From Streptomyces sp. NBC_01353 (GTDB lineage Bacteria; Actinomycetota; Actinomycetes; Streptomycetales; Streptomycetaceae): 64,000 nucleotides of DNA. Where the stretch lies: NCBI RefSeq assembly GCF_036237275.1, contig NZ_CP108352.1:2232001-2296000 (forward strand). The letters are read 5' to 3'. The position numbers were made by a program, and so were the translations under genes. Within the stretch, counting starts at the first letter, position 1. Each line of letters begins with the position of its first letter. The notes beneath the pieces were generated by a model. It saw nothing but the letters and a program-made list of their open reading frames with translations, did not search any database and was not told the DNA's origin. Of this stretch, positions 17,230-27,369 are shown piece by piece.

Positions 17230-19202
17230 GCGGGGACTCCCTTCGGCTGGGTGAGGTGGCAGGCGCTTGCCCGCGCTCCGGCGGTGTTGAGAGGCAGCGG
17301 GGTGGCGCATGCCTCGGTGGTGTGGGCACAGCGGTCGGCGAAGGGGCAGCCGGTGAGCAGGTCGGGGCGGTCAGGCACGTTGCCGGGGATGGAGGGCAGC
17401 GCTTTTCCGGGGGCGGCCCGGTCGGGGAGGGCGGCGAGCAGGGCGCGGGTGTAGGGGTGGTCCGGGGTGTCCAGTACGTCGGCCACCGGGCCTGATTCGA
17501 CGACCTGACCGGCGTAGAGCACGTACATCCGGGTGCACAGTTCGCGGACCTCGCCCAGGTTGTGGGTGATGTACAGGACTCCGAAGCCGTGCTCGGCCTG
17601 CAGACGGCGCAGCAGGGAGCGGAACTCCTTGGCCACGGTGACGTCCAGGGCGGTGGTCGGTTCGTCGGCGATGAGCAGATCGGGCCGGCACAGCAGAGCG
17701 GCGGCGATCATGACGCGCTGCAGCATGCCGCCGGAGAGCTGGTGGGGGTAGGAGCGTGTGACGCGCTCGGCGTCCAGGCCCACTTCCGTCAGTGCGGTGC
17801 TCACCTGCTGGGCCGCTTCGCTCCGGGTGCCGCCCTGGTGGAGGCGTACCAGGCGGTCGAGTTGGCGGCCGAGCGGGGTGACGGGGTCGAATGAGGCGGC
17901 GGGGTTCTGGAAGACCATGGCCACCTTCCGGCCGCGGATCGTGTGGAAGCCGGCGGCCCGCAGGTCCTGGCCCTGGAGCCGGATGCCGCCGGAGGTTTCG
18001 GCTCCGGCGGGGAGCATGCCGAGGACACTGAGGGCGGTCAGGGACTTGCCGCAGCCGCTCTCGCCGACCACCCCCACGACCTCGCCCGCGCGCACGCGGA
18101 GGGAGACGTCGCGTACGACGGCGGCGTCGCCGATGGTGACGCGCAGCCGGGAGATCTCCAGCAGGGCTGCAGTCTGACCGTCTGCGCGCTGCTTGCCCGG
18201 GCCGGGCGCGGTCTCGTCCTCAGTGGCGGGCAGGGGGCTCGCCGCGTCGGTGTCCTTCCCCTCCGGCCGGCGCCGCAACAGAGCGGCGGCCTGCCCGGCC
18301 AGTGTGCGCAGGCCACGGCGCGCGGCGGCGGAGCGGGCTTCCGTGCGTGGGTCGAACACGTCACGCAGAGCGTCGCCGAAGAGGTTGAAGGCCAGCACGG
18401 TGAGGAGGATGGCCAGGCCCGGGAAGAGCGCCGCCCACCAGTGGGTCTGGAGGTCGCCGCGGGCCTCGGCGACCATCAGGCCCCAGTCCGCCTGCGGCGG
18501 GCGGGTGCCCAGGCCGAGGAAGGCCAGTGATCCGGCGGCCAGGATCACCGTGCCGATGTCGACGGTGGCCTGCACCAGAATCGGTGAGACGGCGTTGCGC
18601 AGGATATGCCGGACCATGACGACTCGGTCCTTGAGCCCCAGGGCGCGCGCTCCCTCGACGAAGGGCCGCTCACGCATGGATGCGGTGATGCCCTGGACCA
18701 GCCGGGTGTACCAGGGCCACCAGGCGATGGCCAGCGCGAGGGCGGCGTGCTCCAGGCCGGGGCCGAGGGTGGCCACGATGGCCATGGCGAGCAGCAGGGG
18801 CGGGAAGGCCAGGAACATGTCGCACAGCCGCATGATCGCCTCGCCCACGCGCCCGCCGCGGAAGCCTGCGATCAGTCCCAGCGGGACGCCCACCAGCACG
18901 GCGAGCCCGACCACGAGGAGCGGGACGGTCAGCGCCGGCCGGGCACCGTAGATGATGCGGCTGAGCACGTCGCGGCCGAGGTTGTCGGTGCCGAGCAGGT
19001 GGCCGGCGCCGGGTGGCAGGTGGCGGGCTGCGACCTCGGCGGCTCCGGCGCCCTGATCAGGGTGCGGGGCGAGCCAGGGGGTGAGCAGGGCGGCGGCGAC
19101 CAGGGCCGCGAGCAGCACCAGGCCGAGGACGGCGAGCGGGTCGCGGAGCAGGGCGGTGAAGCGGGCGCTGCGCGGTGGGATGGTCTGCGGGCTGTGGCTC
19201 AT
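17226..19202 (-). CDS. Fused ABC permease and ATP-binding protein (DppC-DppD type)
   Basis: A 658-residue fusion. Residues 1-290 form a DppC-like permease: N-terminal membrane helix, HLLGTDNLGRDVLSRIIYG, and the EAA-like loop VEGARALGLKDRVVMVRHIL. A charged, Ala-rich linker (about 290-345) leads into an ABC ATPase with Walker A VGESGCGKSLT, signature LSGGMLQRVMIAAAL, Walker B LLIADEPTTALD and the C-terminal oligopeptide-binding-protein tail with the Cys cluster GCPFADRCAHTTEAC. These are normally two genes; here one chain carries both. The ATG overlaps the upstream permease stop (ATGA). Confidence 0.92.
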   Translation of the reverse strand: MSHSPQTIPPRSARFTALLRDPLAVLGLVLLAALVAAALLTPWLAPHPDQGAGAAEVAARHLPPGAGHLLGTDNLGRDVLSRIIYGARPALTVPLLVVGLAVLVGVPLGLIAGFRGGRVGEAIMRLCDMFLAFPPLLLAMAIVATLGPGLEHAALALAIAWWPWYTRLVQGITASMRERPFVEGARALGLKDRVVMVRHILRNAVSPILVQATVDIGTVILAAGSLAFLGLGTRPPQADWGLMVAEARGDLQTHWWAALFPGLAILLTVLAFNLFGDALRDVFDPRTEARSAAARRGLRTLAGQAAALLRRRPEGKDTDAASPLPATEDETAPGPGKQRADGQTAALLEISRLRVTIGDAAVVRDVSLRVRAGEVVGVVGESGCGKSLTALSVLGMLPAGAETSGGIRLQGQDLRAAGFHTIRGRKVAMVFQNPAASFDPVTPLGRQLDRLVRLHQGGTRSEAAQQVSTALTEVGLDAERVTRSYPHQLSGGMLQRVMIAAALLCRPDLLIADEPTTALDVTVAKEFRSLLRRLQAEHGFGVLYITHNLGEVRELCTRMYVLYAGQVVESGPVADVLDTPDHPYTRALLAALPDRAAPGKALPSIPGNVPDRPDLLTGCPFADRCAHTTEACATPLPLNTAGARASACHLTQPKGVPA

Positions 19203-20215
19203 GCCGGCCTCACTCGCGGGTCGAGGCGCGCGTGGACGAGGTCCACCGCGAGGTTGACGAGGACGTAGGCGACGGCGCCGATGAGGGTGACGCCCATGAC
19301 CGCCGGGTAGTCCAGGCTCAGCAGGCCGGAGGAGGCGTACTGGCCGAGGCCCGGCCAGTCGAAGACCACTTCGACGAAGAACGCGCCGGTCAGGGCGTAG
19401 GCGGCGGTCAGGCCGAGCACCGTGACGGTGGGTGGGAGGGCGTTGCGCAGGGCGACGCGCCAGACGAGGGTGCGTTCGGGGACGCCGTAGGCGCGGCCGA
19501 CGCGGATGTGGTCTTGCTGGAGCGCCTCCAGCATGCTGGTGCGGGTCATGCGGGCCACGACGCCGAGCGGGTAGGCGGCCAGTGTGAGGGCTGGCAGGAT
19601 CAGGTGCGCCGAGGCGCTCGCCAGCGCCGCCCCGTTGCCGGTAAGCAGCGCGTCCACCGTGTTCAGTCCGGTGATCGAGTGGATCGGCGCGGTGAACTCC
19701 AGATCGCTGTCGATGCGTCCGGTGGGCGGCAGCAGTCCCAGGCGGCCGAAGACCAGCAGCTGGAGCAGCAGCCCGAGCCAGAAGGCGGGCACCGATACGC
19801 CCGCGATGGACAGCAGCCGCACCGCCTGGTCGATCAGCCTGCCGGGCCGCACCGCGGCTATGCAGCCGAGCGTGACGCCCAGCACCAGCGCCACCGCCAT
19901 GGCGGCGCCGACTAGTTCGAGGGTGGCGGGCAGCCGGTCGCCGAGCTCGCCGAGGACCGGCTGCTTGGTGGCGATGGAGGTGCCCCAGTCCCCGGTCAGC
20001 ACATTGCGCAGATACGACAGGTACTGCACCGGCAGCGGCTGGTCGAGGCCGAGTGCGTGTGTCACCCGTTCTACTTCCTCGGGCGTCGCCTTGGCGCCGA
20101 CGTAGGTGAGGGCGGGGTTGGAGGGGATCACCCGAGCTATGACGAAGGTGATCGCGCTGACCCCGAGCAGGACGAGCAGGGAGCCCCGCAGTCGGCGCAG
20201 TAGGAAGCGCGGCAT
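19199..20215 (-). CDS. Oligopeptide-type ABC transporter permease (DppB-like)
   Basis: A 338-residue inner-membrane permease with about six hydrophobic segments. It begins MPRFLLRRLRGSLLVLLGVS, has the family N-terminal pattern VIPSNPALTYVG and DWGTSIATKQPV, and the EAA-like cytoplasmic loop (DHIRVGRAYGVPERTLVWRV). ATG 20215 overlaps the stop of the solute-binding protein gene by ATGA, and its own stop overlaps the next ATG. An open frame extends upstream within the binding-protein gene but is a shadow. Confidence 0.94.
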   Translation of the reverse strand: MPRFLLRRLRGSLLVLLGVSAITFVIARVIPSNPALTYVGAKATPEEVERVTHALGLDQPLPVQYLSYLRNVLTGDWGTSIATKQPVLGELGDRLPATLELVGAAMAVALVLGVTLGCIAAVRPGRLIDQAVRLLSIAGVSVPAFWLGLLLQLLVFGRLGLLPPTGRIDSDLEFTAPIHSITGLNTVDALLTGNGAALASASAHLILPALTLAAYPLGVVARMTRTSMLEALQQDHIRVGRAYGVPERTLVWRVALRNALPPTVTVLGLTAAYALTGAFFVEVVFDWPGLGQYASSGLLSLDYPAVMGVTLIGAVAYVLVNLAVDLVHARLDPRVRPA

Positions 20216-21801
20216 CAGCTGGCTCCGCGGTGCAGCTGGTGGAAGGGGATGGAGAAGGAGTAGTTCGGGTTGCAGGCGAAGCCCTTGACCTCGCTGTTCA
20301 TCACGACAGGGGTGCGCATGTCGTAGAGGAACGCGCCGGGGGCCTGCTCCAGCAGCCGGCGCTGCGCCTTGCCGTACAGAGCGGCGGCCTTGTCCTGGTC
20401 GGTGGCGGTGTGGGTGCCGGCCTCGTCGACGAGCTTGTCGTACGTGGCGTCCTTCCAATAGCTGAGGTTGAAGAACGGCTTGTCGCTGCTGCGGAAGAGC
20501 GAGACCAGGTTGTCCGAGCCGGCGTCGGAATAGGTCGGCCAGTACATCAGCAGGAAGATGTCCTGCGCCTTGGCCGGGTCCGCCTTGGCCTTCTCCCACT
20601 GCTGGTTGAACAGGATCGGCTGCAGTTCGACCGACACGCCGACCTTGGCGAAGGTGTCCTTGATCAGCGGGGCGTACTTGGCCTGCTGTGCGTTCTCCGC
20701 CGCGTAGCTGAGGGTCAGCTTCAGGCCCTTGCCGCCCTCGTATCCGGCCTCTGTGAGCAGCCGACGGGCGGCCTCCAGGTCGTACGGCGTCTGCGGCAGC
20801 TGCTCGTCGTAGGGGAAGGCGCCGGTCGGTACGGCACCGCGAGCGCGGGCGCCGAAGCCTTCGGCGCCCACCTTGACAATGTCGTCGTACGGGATTGCCT
20901 GCGCCAGCGCCTGGCGTACCTTCACGTTCTTCAGCGGGCCCTTGGTGGTGTTGAAGAAGGCCGTGTGGCTCTGGAAGGTGGGACACTCGGTGACGGTGTA
21001 GCGCTTGTCCTTCTTGAACCGGGCGACGTTCTCCAGTGGCAGCGCGGCGGCGTAGTCGACCTGGCCGGACTGGAGCATCTGCTCCTGCGCGGTCGGCTCG
21101 GCGGTGATCCTGGCGACGACCGTGCGGTAGCGCTCGCCCTTCCAGCCGCCCCAGTACTTGTCGTACGCCTTGAGTACGACCCTCTTCTTGGCCTGGTACT
21201 CCGAGACCCGGTACGGGCCGGTGCCTGCGTCAACGCCCTTGGCGAAGTAGTCCTCGCCCCTGGCCAGGGCCTTGGGGCTGACGATCCACGCCCCGTACAT
21301 GGACGAGGCGATCATGTCGACCGGGGCAGCGCTCTTCAGCTTGAGCACGACCGTGTGCTCGTCCGGTGTCTCGATGGTGTCCAGCGCCGACCAGATGAAG
21401 GCTGCACCGCCGTCCTTGGCAGAGGCTTCCAGGGACGCCTTGACCGCCGCGGCGTTCATCGGCTCGCCGTCGTGAAAGGTGACCCCCTTGCGCAAATGGA
21501 AGGTCCACGTCTTGGCGTCGGCGGAGGACGCCCAGCGCTCGGCGAGGGCGGGGCGGAAGCGCTCCTTCGAGCCGGGCGGGTTCATCCACAGCAGCGGCTC
21601 GTAGACGTTGCTGAGGTAGTAGACCTCGGTGGAGAAGGACTTCACCGGATTCCAGGTCGTCACCTCGGCGGTGGTCGCCACATTGAGGATCTGCCCGGTG
21701 CCGCTGTCGGTGCCGCTGCCGGCGGTACCGCTGCAGGCGGACGCGAGCAGACCGCAGGCCACCAGAGCGGCGGCGGCGGGTGTTCTTCGGGACGTGGCCA
21801 T
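20215..21801 (-). CDS. Extracellular solute-binding lipoprotein, family 5
   Basis: A 528-residue SBP_bac_5 protein, first gene of the operon. It has a lipoprotein signal with lipobox LASAC (Cys about 23). Family marks include VYEPLLWMNP, LAERWASSADAKTWTFHLRKGVTFHDGEP, GTGPYRVSEY and AAAL/YAENAQQAK segments. It captures a peptide-like or amide solute outside the membrane and delivers it to the downstream permeases. The upstream intergenic region carries the LysR-type operator shared with the second nitrilase module. Confidence 0.94.
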   Translation of the reverse strand: MATSRRTPAAAALVACGLLASACSGTAGSGTDSGTGQILNVATTAEVTTWNPVKSFSTEVYYLSNVYEPLLWMNPPGSKERFRPALAERWASSADAKTWTFHLRKGVTFHDGEPMNAAAVKASLEASAKDGGAAFIWSALDTIETPDEHTVVLKLKSAAPVDMIASSMYGAWIVSPKALARGEDYFAKGVDAGTGPYRVSEYQAKKRVVLKAYDKYWGGWKGERYRTVVARITAEPTAQEQMLQSGQVDYAAALPLENVARFKKDKRYTVTECPTFQSHTAFFNTTKGPLKNVKVRQALAQAIPYDDIVKVGAEGFGARARGAVPTGAFPYDEQLPQTPYDLEAARRLLTEAGYEGGKGLKLTLSYAAENAQQAKYAPLIKDTFAKVGVSVELQPILFNQQWEKAKADPAKAQDIFLLMYWPTYSDAGSDNLVSLFRSSDKPFFNLSYWKDATYDKLVDEAGTHTATDQDKAAALYGKAQRRLLEQAPGAFLYDMRTPVVMNSEVKGFACNPNYSFSIPFHQLHRGAS

Positions 21802-21873
21802 GAGTTCGCTCCTCGGGAAGGCGCATTCGCCGGCTGTTCACAGTGAGGCAACAATGGGCCGGGTGAGCTATAA

Positions 21874-21917
21874 CCTCAAATACTTGATGGGATTGACTTT
21901 CATGCCTGCGAGGCATG
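21874..21917. promoter_or_regulatory. LysR-type operator in the divergent promoter region
   Basis: Two elements are visible: CCTCAAATACTTG (21874-21886) and the perfect dyad CATGCCTGCGAGGCATG (21901-21917), which contains a T-N11-A LysR box. The same two elements, at the same 27-base spacing, lie at 31005-31048 ahead of the second nitrilase module. The dyad is 16 bases from the LysR start codon, as expected for autoregulation. Confidence 0.75.
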
Positions 21918-21932
21918 GGTTGGAGGTTCGCT

Positions 21933-22826
21933 GTGGAGCTGAGGGTGCTGCGCTACTTCCTGGCGGTCGTCGAGAGCGGCTCGGTGACCAGGGCAGCAGC
22001 CGAAGTCCATATCGCCCAGCCCTCGCTCTCCCGCCAACTGCGGGGACTTGAGGCGTCCCTGGGAGTGCCACTGTTCGACCGCACGGGAAATCGGATGGAA
22101 CTCACGGCGGCCGGCCGCCGATTCCTGCCCCTCGCGCGGGACTTGGTGACCCGCGCCGACACCGCCCTCGCCGCCGCCAGCTCGCTGGCGTCCGGGCGGG
22201 CGATGCGGCTCACCGTGGCGGCCCCCGCCACCACCATCACCGATGTGATCGCCCCGTTCCTGGCCACCTGGGGTCCAGAGGATCCCCTGGTCACGGTGCA
22301 GGCGGAGAACCCCGTACGCGCCTACCAGGCCCTCACCCGGGGCGCCGACGTGGCGATCTCCTCAGCCCCGCCGCGCCACCGCTACGCCGGGCTGCCCGTA
22401 GCCCGGCTGCCGCTGTGGGCCTACGTGCCGCCCTCACACCCCTGGGCAGGCCGGGACCGGGTCACCATCCAGGAGTTGACCGGTGAGCCGCTGATCGTCC
22501 TCACCCTCGCGCACGGCACCCGCCGCATCCTGGACCAGGCGGTACAGGACGCGGGCAGTGCTCTTGACATCGTCCTGGAGTGCGACACCCCGCAGGTCGC
22601 CCAGGCGATGACCGCCTCCGGTCACGGCATCGCCGTCGTCTCCGACGACCCCCGCTTCGGGCTGCACCCACTGCTGATCCTCGACCAGCACGGGGAGCCC
22701 CTGCAGATCCGGCTGCACGCGGCCTGGGACGCCGGCCACTACGCGCTGCGCACCATCGAGTCCTTCGCCGCCGGCCTGGCCCGTTTCTGCGTCGAGCAGT
22801 ACGGGCCGCAGGCAGCGGGGAGCTGA
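21933..22826 (+). CDS. LysR-family transcriptional regulator
   Basis: A 297-residue LysR protein. The N-terminal helix-turn-helix (RVLRYFLAVVESGSVTRAAA, IAQPSLSRQLRGLE, LFDRTG) is followed by an effector-binding domain (about residues 85-290). I chose GTG 21933 over ATG 21915 because a TGGAGG ribosome site lies 6 bases before it and LysR proteins begin close to ELRVLRYF. It is divergent from the ABC/amidase operon and is the likely regulator of it. The identical operator at 31 kb, where the local LysR gene is broken, suggests that it also controls that locus. Confidence 0.93.
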   Translation: MELRVLRYFLAVVESGSVTRAAAEVHIAQPSLSRQLRGLEASLGVPLFDRTGNRMELTAAGRRFLPLARDLVTRADTALAAASSLASGRAMRLTVAAPATTITDVIAPFLATWGPEDPLVTVQAENPVRAYQALTRGADVAISSAPPRHRYAGLPVARLPLWAYVPPSHPWAGRDRVTIQELTGEPLIVLTLAHGTRRILDQAVQDAGSALDIVLECDTPQVAQAMTASGHGIAVVSDDPRFGLHPLLILDQHGEPLQIRLHAAWDAGHYALRTIESFAAGLARFCVEQYGPQAAGS

Positions 22827-23624
22827 ACCTGCCGGCATTGGGCCGTTCTGGTGCGAAAGTTGTTCAGGAGTCGTGGTCGGCTCGGGACGGCGTCTGGTCC
22901 AGCTGGCCCCGCGACAGAGGGAGACGGCCGATCCGGAACACGGCGCGCTGTTCGCAGACCCATCGCTCGACCTGATCAACGGATTCCGGCACGCGCTGGT
23001 CCGTGGTGTCGAGCAGGTGGGCGCGACATCGCCGGTCGTCGGCGCTCCACTCCGTCCAGCGGTGCCGGGCCCATACGGAGCCGGCTGCCGTCGATGACGG
23101 CGTCGGTTCGGCATCGGGAATCCTCCGCCTGCTTGCTGTGCCAGGCGGCCCAGCCGAGGACGGCACCAACCACCGGAACGTCCCCGCAACCCTCGCACGG
23201 TGAGCCTGCTCAGGAGGTCGACTTCCCGGGCCTGGTACTCCAGCGCACGACGCACCCGCCTCTCGGTCATGCGGTTGCGCCACCGGCGATCGGCACCTTC
23301 CGGTACATCGAGCTCGTCGAAGACATGCACGGCGAGCCGCCCAGCCGCTTGCCGACCCCGTAGGCCGGCGTGGTCTCGCCCGGACAGCTGGACCCGGCGA
23401 TTCGAGCAGCATCCGACCTGAGTGGCAGGTTAGCTGTGGCGTTCTCGGCAAGTTCACGCAGACCTGGCTTCTCGTCTACCGACCCGCGATGCGGCGCACT
23501 CAGCCGGAGAACCTGCCCCGATGCTTTTAAGACACCGTGGCCAGTCCTGAAAGGCATTGGACAGCTCTCGCTGCGCGCACCCACCATGCCGCAACAACAG
23601 ACCCCGCCCGGAAGAGGGACATCC
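22827..23624. other. Gene-poor, decayed stretch
   Basis: No intact gene is seen. On the minus strand, protein-like pieces are scattered over different frames (for example NRMTERRVRRALEYQAREVD near 23220-23280 and GAVLGWAAWHSKQAEDS near 23110-23160). This is what a frameshifted old gene or transposase would leave. I could not assign the family. The last 30 bases hold the ribosome site of the serine hydrolase. Confidence 0.4.
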
Positions 23625-25502
23625 ATGACCTCCAGTCCGCCCACCCGCCGCCCACGCGGTATGCGATGTCTTGCGACGGCCACGGCACTGCTCACCGTGC
23701 TGCTCGCCGGCGTGTTCACCGCTCCATCCTCCGCGCTCGCCGAAAGCGCGGCCCCCGTGCCGGGCGACCCGCTCACCGGCAATGGCGCAGTGCCCCGTAC
23801 GGTCCTCACCGCGGCTCAGCTCTCCAGCGCCACCCCCACAGACACCGTGGTAGACAGCGCCTTCGCTCTGCCCGCCGAGGCGGCCCCGCCCGCACACACC
23901 TTCGAGGGCACTCTGACCCTCAACGGCACCGCCACGGCCGGCGGCTACCGCAAGCTGAAGGACCCCAACGGATACTCCCGCACCGAGGCCACCAAACACC
24001 TCCCCCCGTTCAGCGCCACCCTCGTACAGAACGGCAGCCACCTCATCCCCACCGTGCGTGGGCTGCGCTACACCGGGAACATCTCCTGGAACCTCGCCGT
24101 GGGAGCCGGCCGGGCCTGGCAGGAAGACGGCGACGGCGGCCGCACGCGCGCCGCGCTGCCCTTCGCACTGGTCGAACGGAACGCCAACTGCGTGCACAAC
24201 GGGGTGCTCTCCTTCCTCTTCGACGCATCCTCCATCTCCCAGCTCCGCTACCAGATCACCGCGGAAACCTGCGCCTACCACCAGTTCGACATGTGGGGCC
24301 AGGTGGCCGCCACCTACCAGCCCCAAGCCGTCCCCGGTGGCGAAGCCACGCGCGACGCCTACGCGGCCGAGGTCGCAGGCCGGCTGCCCACCAAGCCCAT
24401 CGCGCAGCTCGCCACCGACCACCCCGGCGCCGGCGTGGACACCTCGAAGTTCGGCGCGGGGATCACCCCCACCGCGCTCAGCACCTACGGCTTCTACTAC
24501 GACGGTGTGAACTACGTCGGCGGCTGCCAGACCAGGCGGGGCCAGTACCCGTTCTGCGGGCAGATGCTGCTGCCCTCCTACTCCACCGCCAAGTCCGCCT
24601 TCGCCGGCACCGCCCTGCTCCGGCTCGCCCAGCGCTACGGCACCGGTGTCGCGGACCAGCGCCTGACCGACCTGATACCGGAAACCGCCGGGAAGAGCGC
24701 CTGGTCGGATGTCACCGTCGGCCACGCCCTGGACATGACCACCGGCAACTACACCTCGGCGCGCTACGAGACCGACGAGGCGGGCAGCACCATGACCGAC
24801 TTCTTCCTCGCCGAGCCCTACGCCACCAAGATGAACAAGGCGCTGTCCTTCCCACGCAAGTCCACCCCGGGCAGCAAGTGGGTCTACCACTCCTCCGACA
24901 CCTTCCTGGCGGCCCGCGCCATGAACAACTACTACCGGAACAAGGGAGGTTCTGGCGCGGACCTGTTCCACATGCTCCGCGACGAGGTCCTCACCCCGAT
25001 CGGCATCAGCCCGGACGCCCGCGCTTCCTCCCGTACGGACAACAGCGCGGCCGGTGCCCCCTTCGGCGGGTACGGGATGTTCTGGACCAAGGACGATGTC
25101 GCCAAGTTCGCCAAGTTCCTGAACAACGATGCCGGCGCGGTGGCCGGCACCCAGGTGCTGCACCCGGGCCTGCTGGCTGACTCCATGCAGCAGAACCCGT
25201 CAGAACGCGGCGCCACCACCACAGGCAGCACACCGATGCGCTACCAGAACGGTTTCTGGGGCCGGGAGTTCACGGCCGCAGACAACCCCGCCTACACCCA
25301 GCCGTTCCACGTACCGTTCATGTCCGGATACGGAGGCATCACCGTCGCGATGATGCCCAACGGCTCCACGTACTACTACTTCAGCGACAACAACGAATTC
25401 TCCTGGATCGCGGCAGTATCCGAGTCCAACAAGCTCGCCCCCATGGCCTCCGATCTGCAGAGTTCCTTCCTGATCGACGACGCCACTGTCCGCGTGAACT
25501 GA
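23625..25502 (+). CDS. Secreted serine hydrolase, beta-lactamase/penicillin-binding-protein fold
   Basis: A 625-residue exported protein. ATG 23625 follows GAAGAGGGAC; the signal peptide runs to about residue 40 (SSALAES). The first 250 residues are a beta-rich domain I do not recognise. The C-terminal 370 residues are a serine beta-lactamase-like hydrolase: LLPSYSTAKSAFAGTALLRLA contains the SxxK motif (nucleophile Ser in STAK), and HALDMTTGNYTS and SGYGGITVAMM follow in the expected order. Cys pairs (NCVH/TCAYH, GCQTRRGQYPFCG) suggest disulfides. Substrate unknown: peptidoglycan-like peptides or esters are both possible. It is not in an operon. Confidence 0.82.
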   Translation: MTSSPPTRRPRGMRCLATATALLTVLLAGVFTAPSSALAESAAPVPGDPLTGNGAVPRTVLTAAQLSSATPTDTVVDSAFALPAEAAPPAHTFEGTLTLNGTATAGGYRKLKDPNGYSRTEATKHLPPFSATLVQNGSHLIPTVRGLRYTGNISWNLAVGAGRAWQEDGDGGRTRAALPFALVERNANCVHNGVLSFLFDASSISQLRYQITAETCAYHQFDMWGQVAATYQPQAVPGGEATRDAYAAEVAGRLPTKPIAQLATDHPGAGVDTSKFGAGITPTALSTYGFYYDGVNYVGGCQTRRGQYPFCGQMLLPSYSTAKSAFAGTALLRLAQRYGTGVADQRLTDLIPETAGKSAWSDVTVGHALDMTTGNYTSARYETDEAGSTMTDFFLAEPYATKMNKALSFPRKSTPGSKWVYHSSDTFLAARAMNNYYRNKGGSGADLFHMLRDEVLTPIGISPDARASSRTDNSAAGAPFGGYGMFWTKDDVAKFAKFLNNDAGAVAGTQVLHPGLLADSMQQNPSERGATTTGSTPMRYQNGFWGREFTAADNPAYTQPFHVPFMSGYGGITVAMMPNGSTYYYFSDNNEFSWIAAVSESNKLAPMASDLQSSFLIDDATVRVN

Positions 25503-25536
25503 CTGAACACCTCCGGTCGAGGGGCGGACGCCGAGC

Positions 25537-25935
25537 TCAGACATCCTTGATCGATACGCGGTCGCCGCACAGTTTCGACCAGTCGTCGCGGTCGGAGGTC
25601 AGTTCCAGTACGGGAGCGGAGCGCCATCGCGGCCACGAGAGCGTCGGTGGCGTACTTGTGGCCGTGCAGGCCGCCGGCATCACTCAGCAGCTGCACCGCG
25701 GTGAGGCTGTCCGCCTGGGTGCGTCGTGGACCTGCAGCCGGGAGACCACTCAGCGCAGCCGGGCGGTATCTGTCTTCCCGAAGACGGCCTCCACCACCGT
25801 CAGGGCCGACACGAGGACGGGCACGCCTGCGCGCCGGGCGTCGTGATGCCAGGCCAGCAAAACCCGCATACGGGTCCGCAAGCGGGGCGGGCTGCGGCTC
25901 ACGCCCGCCGAGGCCGGAGTTCTCGTCTTCTTCCG
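25537..25935 (-). pseudogene. Frameshifted VapC-like PIN-domain toxin remnant
   Basis: The pieces on the minus strand, in order, are VPVLVSALTVVEAVFGK, RLRWVVSRLQVHDAPR, then in another frame AVQLLSDAGGLHGHKYATDA and in a third LTSDRDDWSKLCGDRVSI with a stop at 25537. They line up with the intact PIN toxin at 34696-35094 (SRLRVEP, GLHGHKYAIDA, LASDVEDI). At least two frameshifts disrupt it, and its N-terminus has no clear start. No antitoxin gene is recognisable next to it. The adjoining 25936-26296 holds no gene that I can support. Confidence 0.65.
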
Positions 25936-26296
25936 AGCATCGTACCCATGGCAGGATCCCTCGCCAGCCAGTCTCAGCAGTCCGGTGAACCAATCGTGGA
26001 CCGAGGAACTCAGGCTCGGCGAGTACGACCTGGCAGTCTGAGCAGCGCCCCCGCCTCTCCCCGAGGCGGGGGCGCCTCTTCGTGCACGCCACCACTTGCA
26101 CATTGCACGATGGTTCACCTCCTGCCCGTCCGACATGCACCGGCGCATCGCGGACGACTCGTCGCCGACACGCGCGCATTCGCTCTGGTCATACCGCGTC
26201 GCAGCATCGCCCGGGCCTGGCCGCCCATGCGTGCAAGGCGGTTCACGCCAACGCGGCCCGCCACGCAGGTGGCCGTACCGATTCCGAGGAGGACCA

Positions 26297-27274
26297 ATGA
26301 GGATCCTGACCGCCCGGCCGGATCGCGTGGCGACGTCACGGGCAAACGTGAACTTCTGCCCACCGCTGACGCGTTCTTCACCGAACGCGGTCAGGGCTTA
26401 GCCGACGTGATTGGCGATGGCACGGACCTGCTCCTGTTGTCGACTACCACGGCTCCGCTCGGCTGGCACCTCACCGAGGCCACGGGCACACCGAGCCTCG
26501 ATGTGTACCTCCAACCCACCGCACCGACCGGCGACTTCCCGCCCGTCGTCACAGGCTCCCGCTCACTGGGCCGTCTCGCCAACCGGGCAACCGGACGCTT
26601 CGCACTGCGGATGGTCGACCACGTCAACGAACAGGCTGGCGAATTGGCCCCTCCTGCACGGCTTCAGCACGGCCCTGATGCCTCGTCCTCCGGCTGGCGC
26701 TCTGGTCTGGAGGTCGTGGGCAACTGGTGGCCCCATCACGAGGCGGCCGCACGGCTGCCTACCGATCTGAGGACTTCCTGCGCGCCGGACCCCCGGCCCG
26801 CCCTCATCGGCTTCGGGAGCATGGCGTCCCGTGACGGGGAGCGGCTGAGCGAGATCGCTGTGCGAGCCCTGCTCCGCGCCGGGCTGCGCGGCATCCTGCA
26901 AGCCGGCAGTGCCGGGCTGGCCGCCGATGGGGACGACGTGCTCACGATCGGGGACTTACCGCACGCCTTGCTGTTTCCACGGCTGGCCGCGGTGGTCCAC
27001 CATGGCGGGGCCGGCACCTCGGCCGCGGCGTTGCGCCCTGGAGCGCCCGTGGTCACCGTACCGGTGACCACGGACCAGCCGTTCTGGGCGGGGCGACTTG
27101 CCGCCATCGGCGCCGCCACCGACCCGATCCCTCACCGCCGAACGGCTTGCCGACTCACTTCACCAAGCAGTGAAGCAGCAGGCACACAGTCGAGCCGCCG
27201 CAAGAGCGGCGCAAGACCTCGTGACCGAGGACGGAGCGGGTCAGGTGCTCAAGGCTTGGGCACCGATCGGGTGA
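26297..27274 (+). pseudogene. Broken family 1 glycosyltransferase
   Basis: ATG 26297 follows a good GGAGGACCA ribosome site and starts MRILTA, the usual first strand of macrolide- and glycopeptide-type GT1 enzymes. The expected GSRGDV is then in another frame. The main frame carries the GT1 C-terminal hallmarks: VGNWWP, ALIGFGSMASRD, VVHHGGAGTSAAALRPGAP and VPVTTDQPFWAGRLAAIGAA. After about 27125 the frame shifts again into LTAERLADSLHQAV and ends KAWAPIG, stop 27274. The acceptor-binding N-terminal half is also shortened. At least two frameshifts and deletions mean it cannot be functional. Confidence 0.8.
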
Positions 27275-27369
27275 CCGCCCGCGAGGCGGACGGGAATCTC
27301 CCCCTGAGTGGTGGACACGCTGATACTGGATCTGCTTGATCCGGAGGAAGCGAGAAGACCACCGATAGC

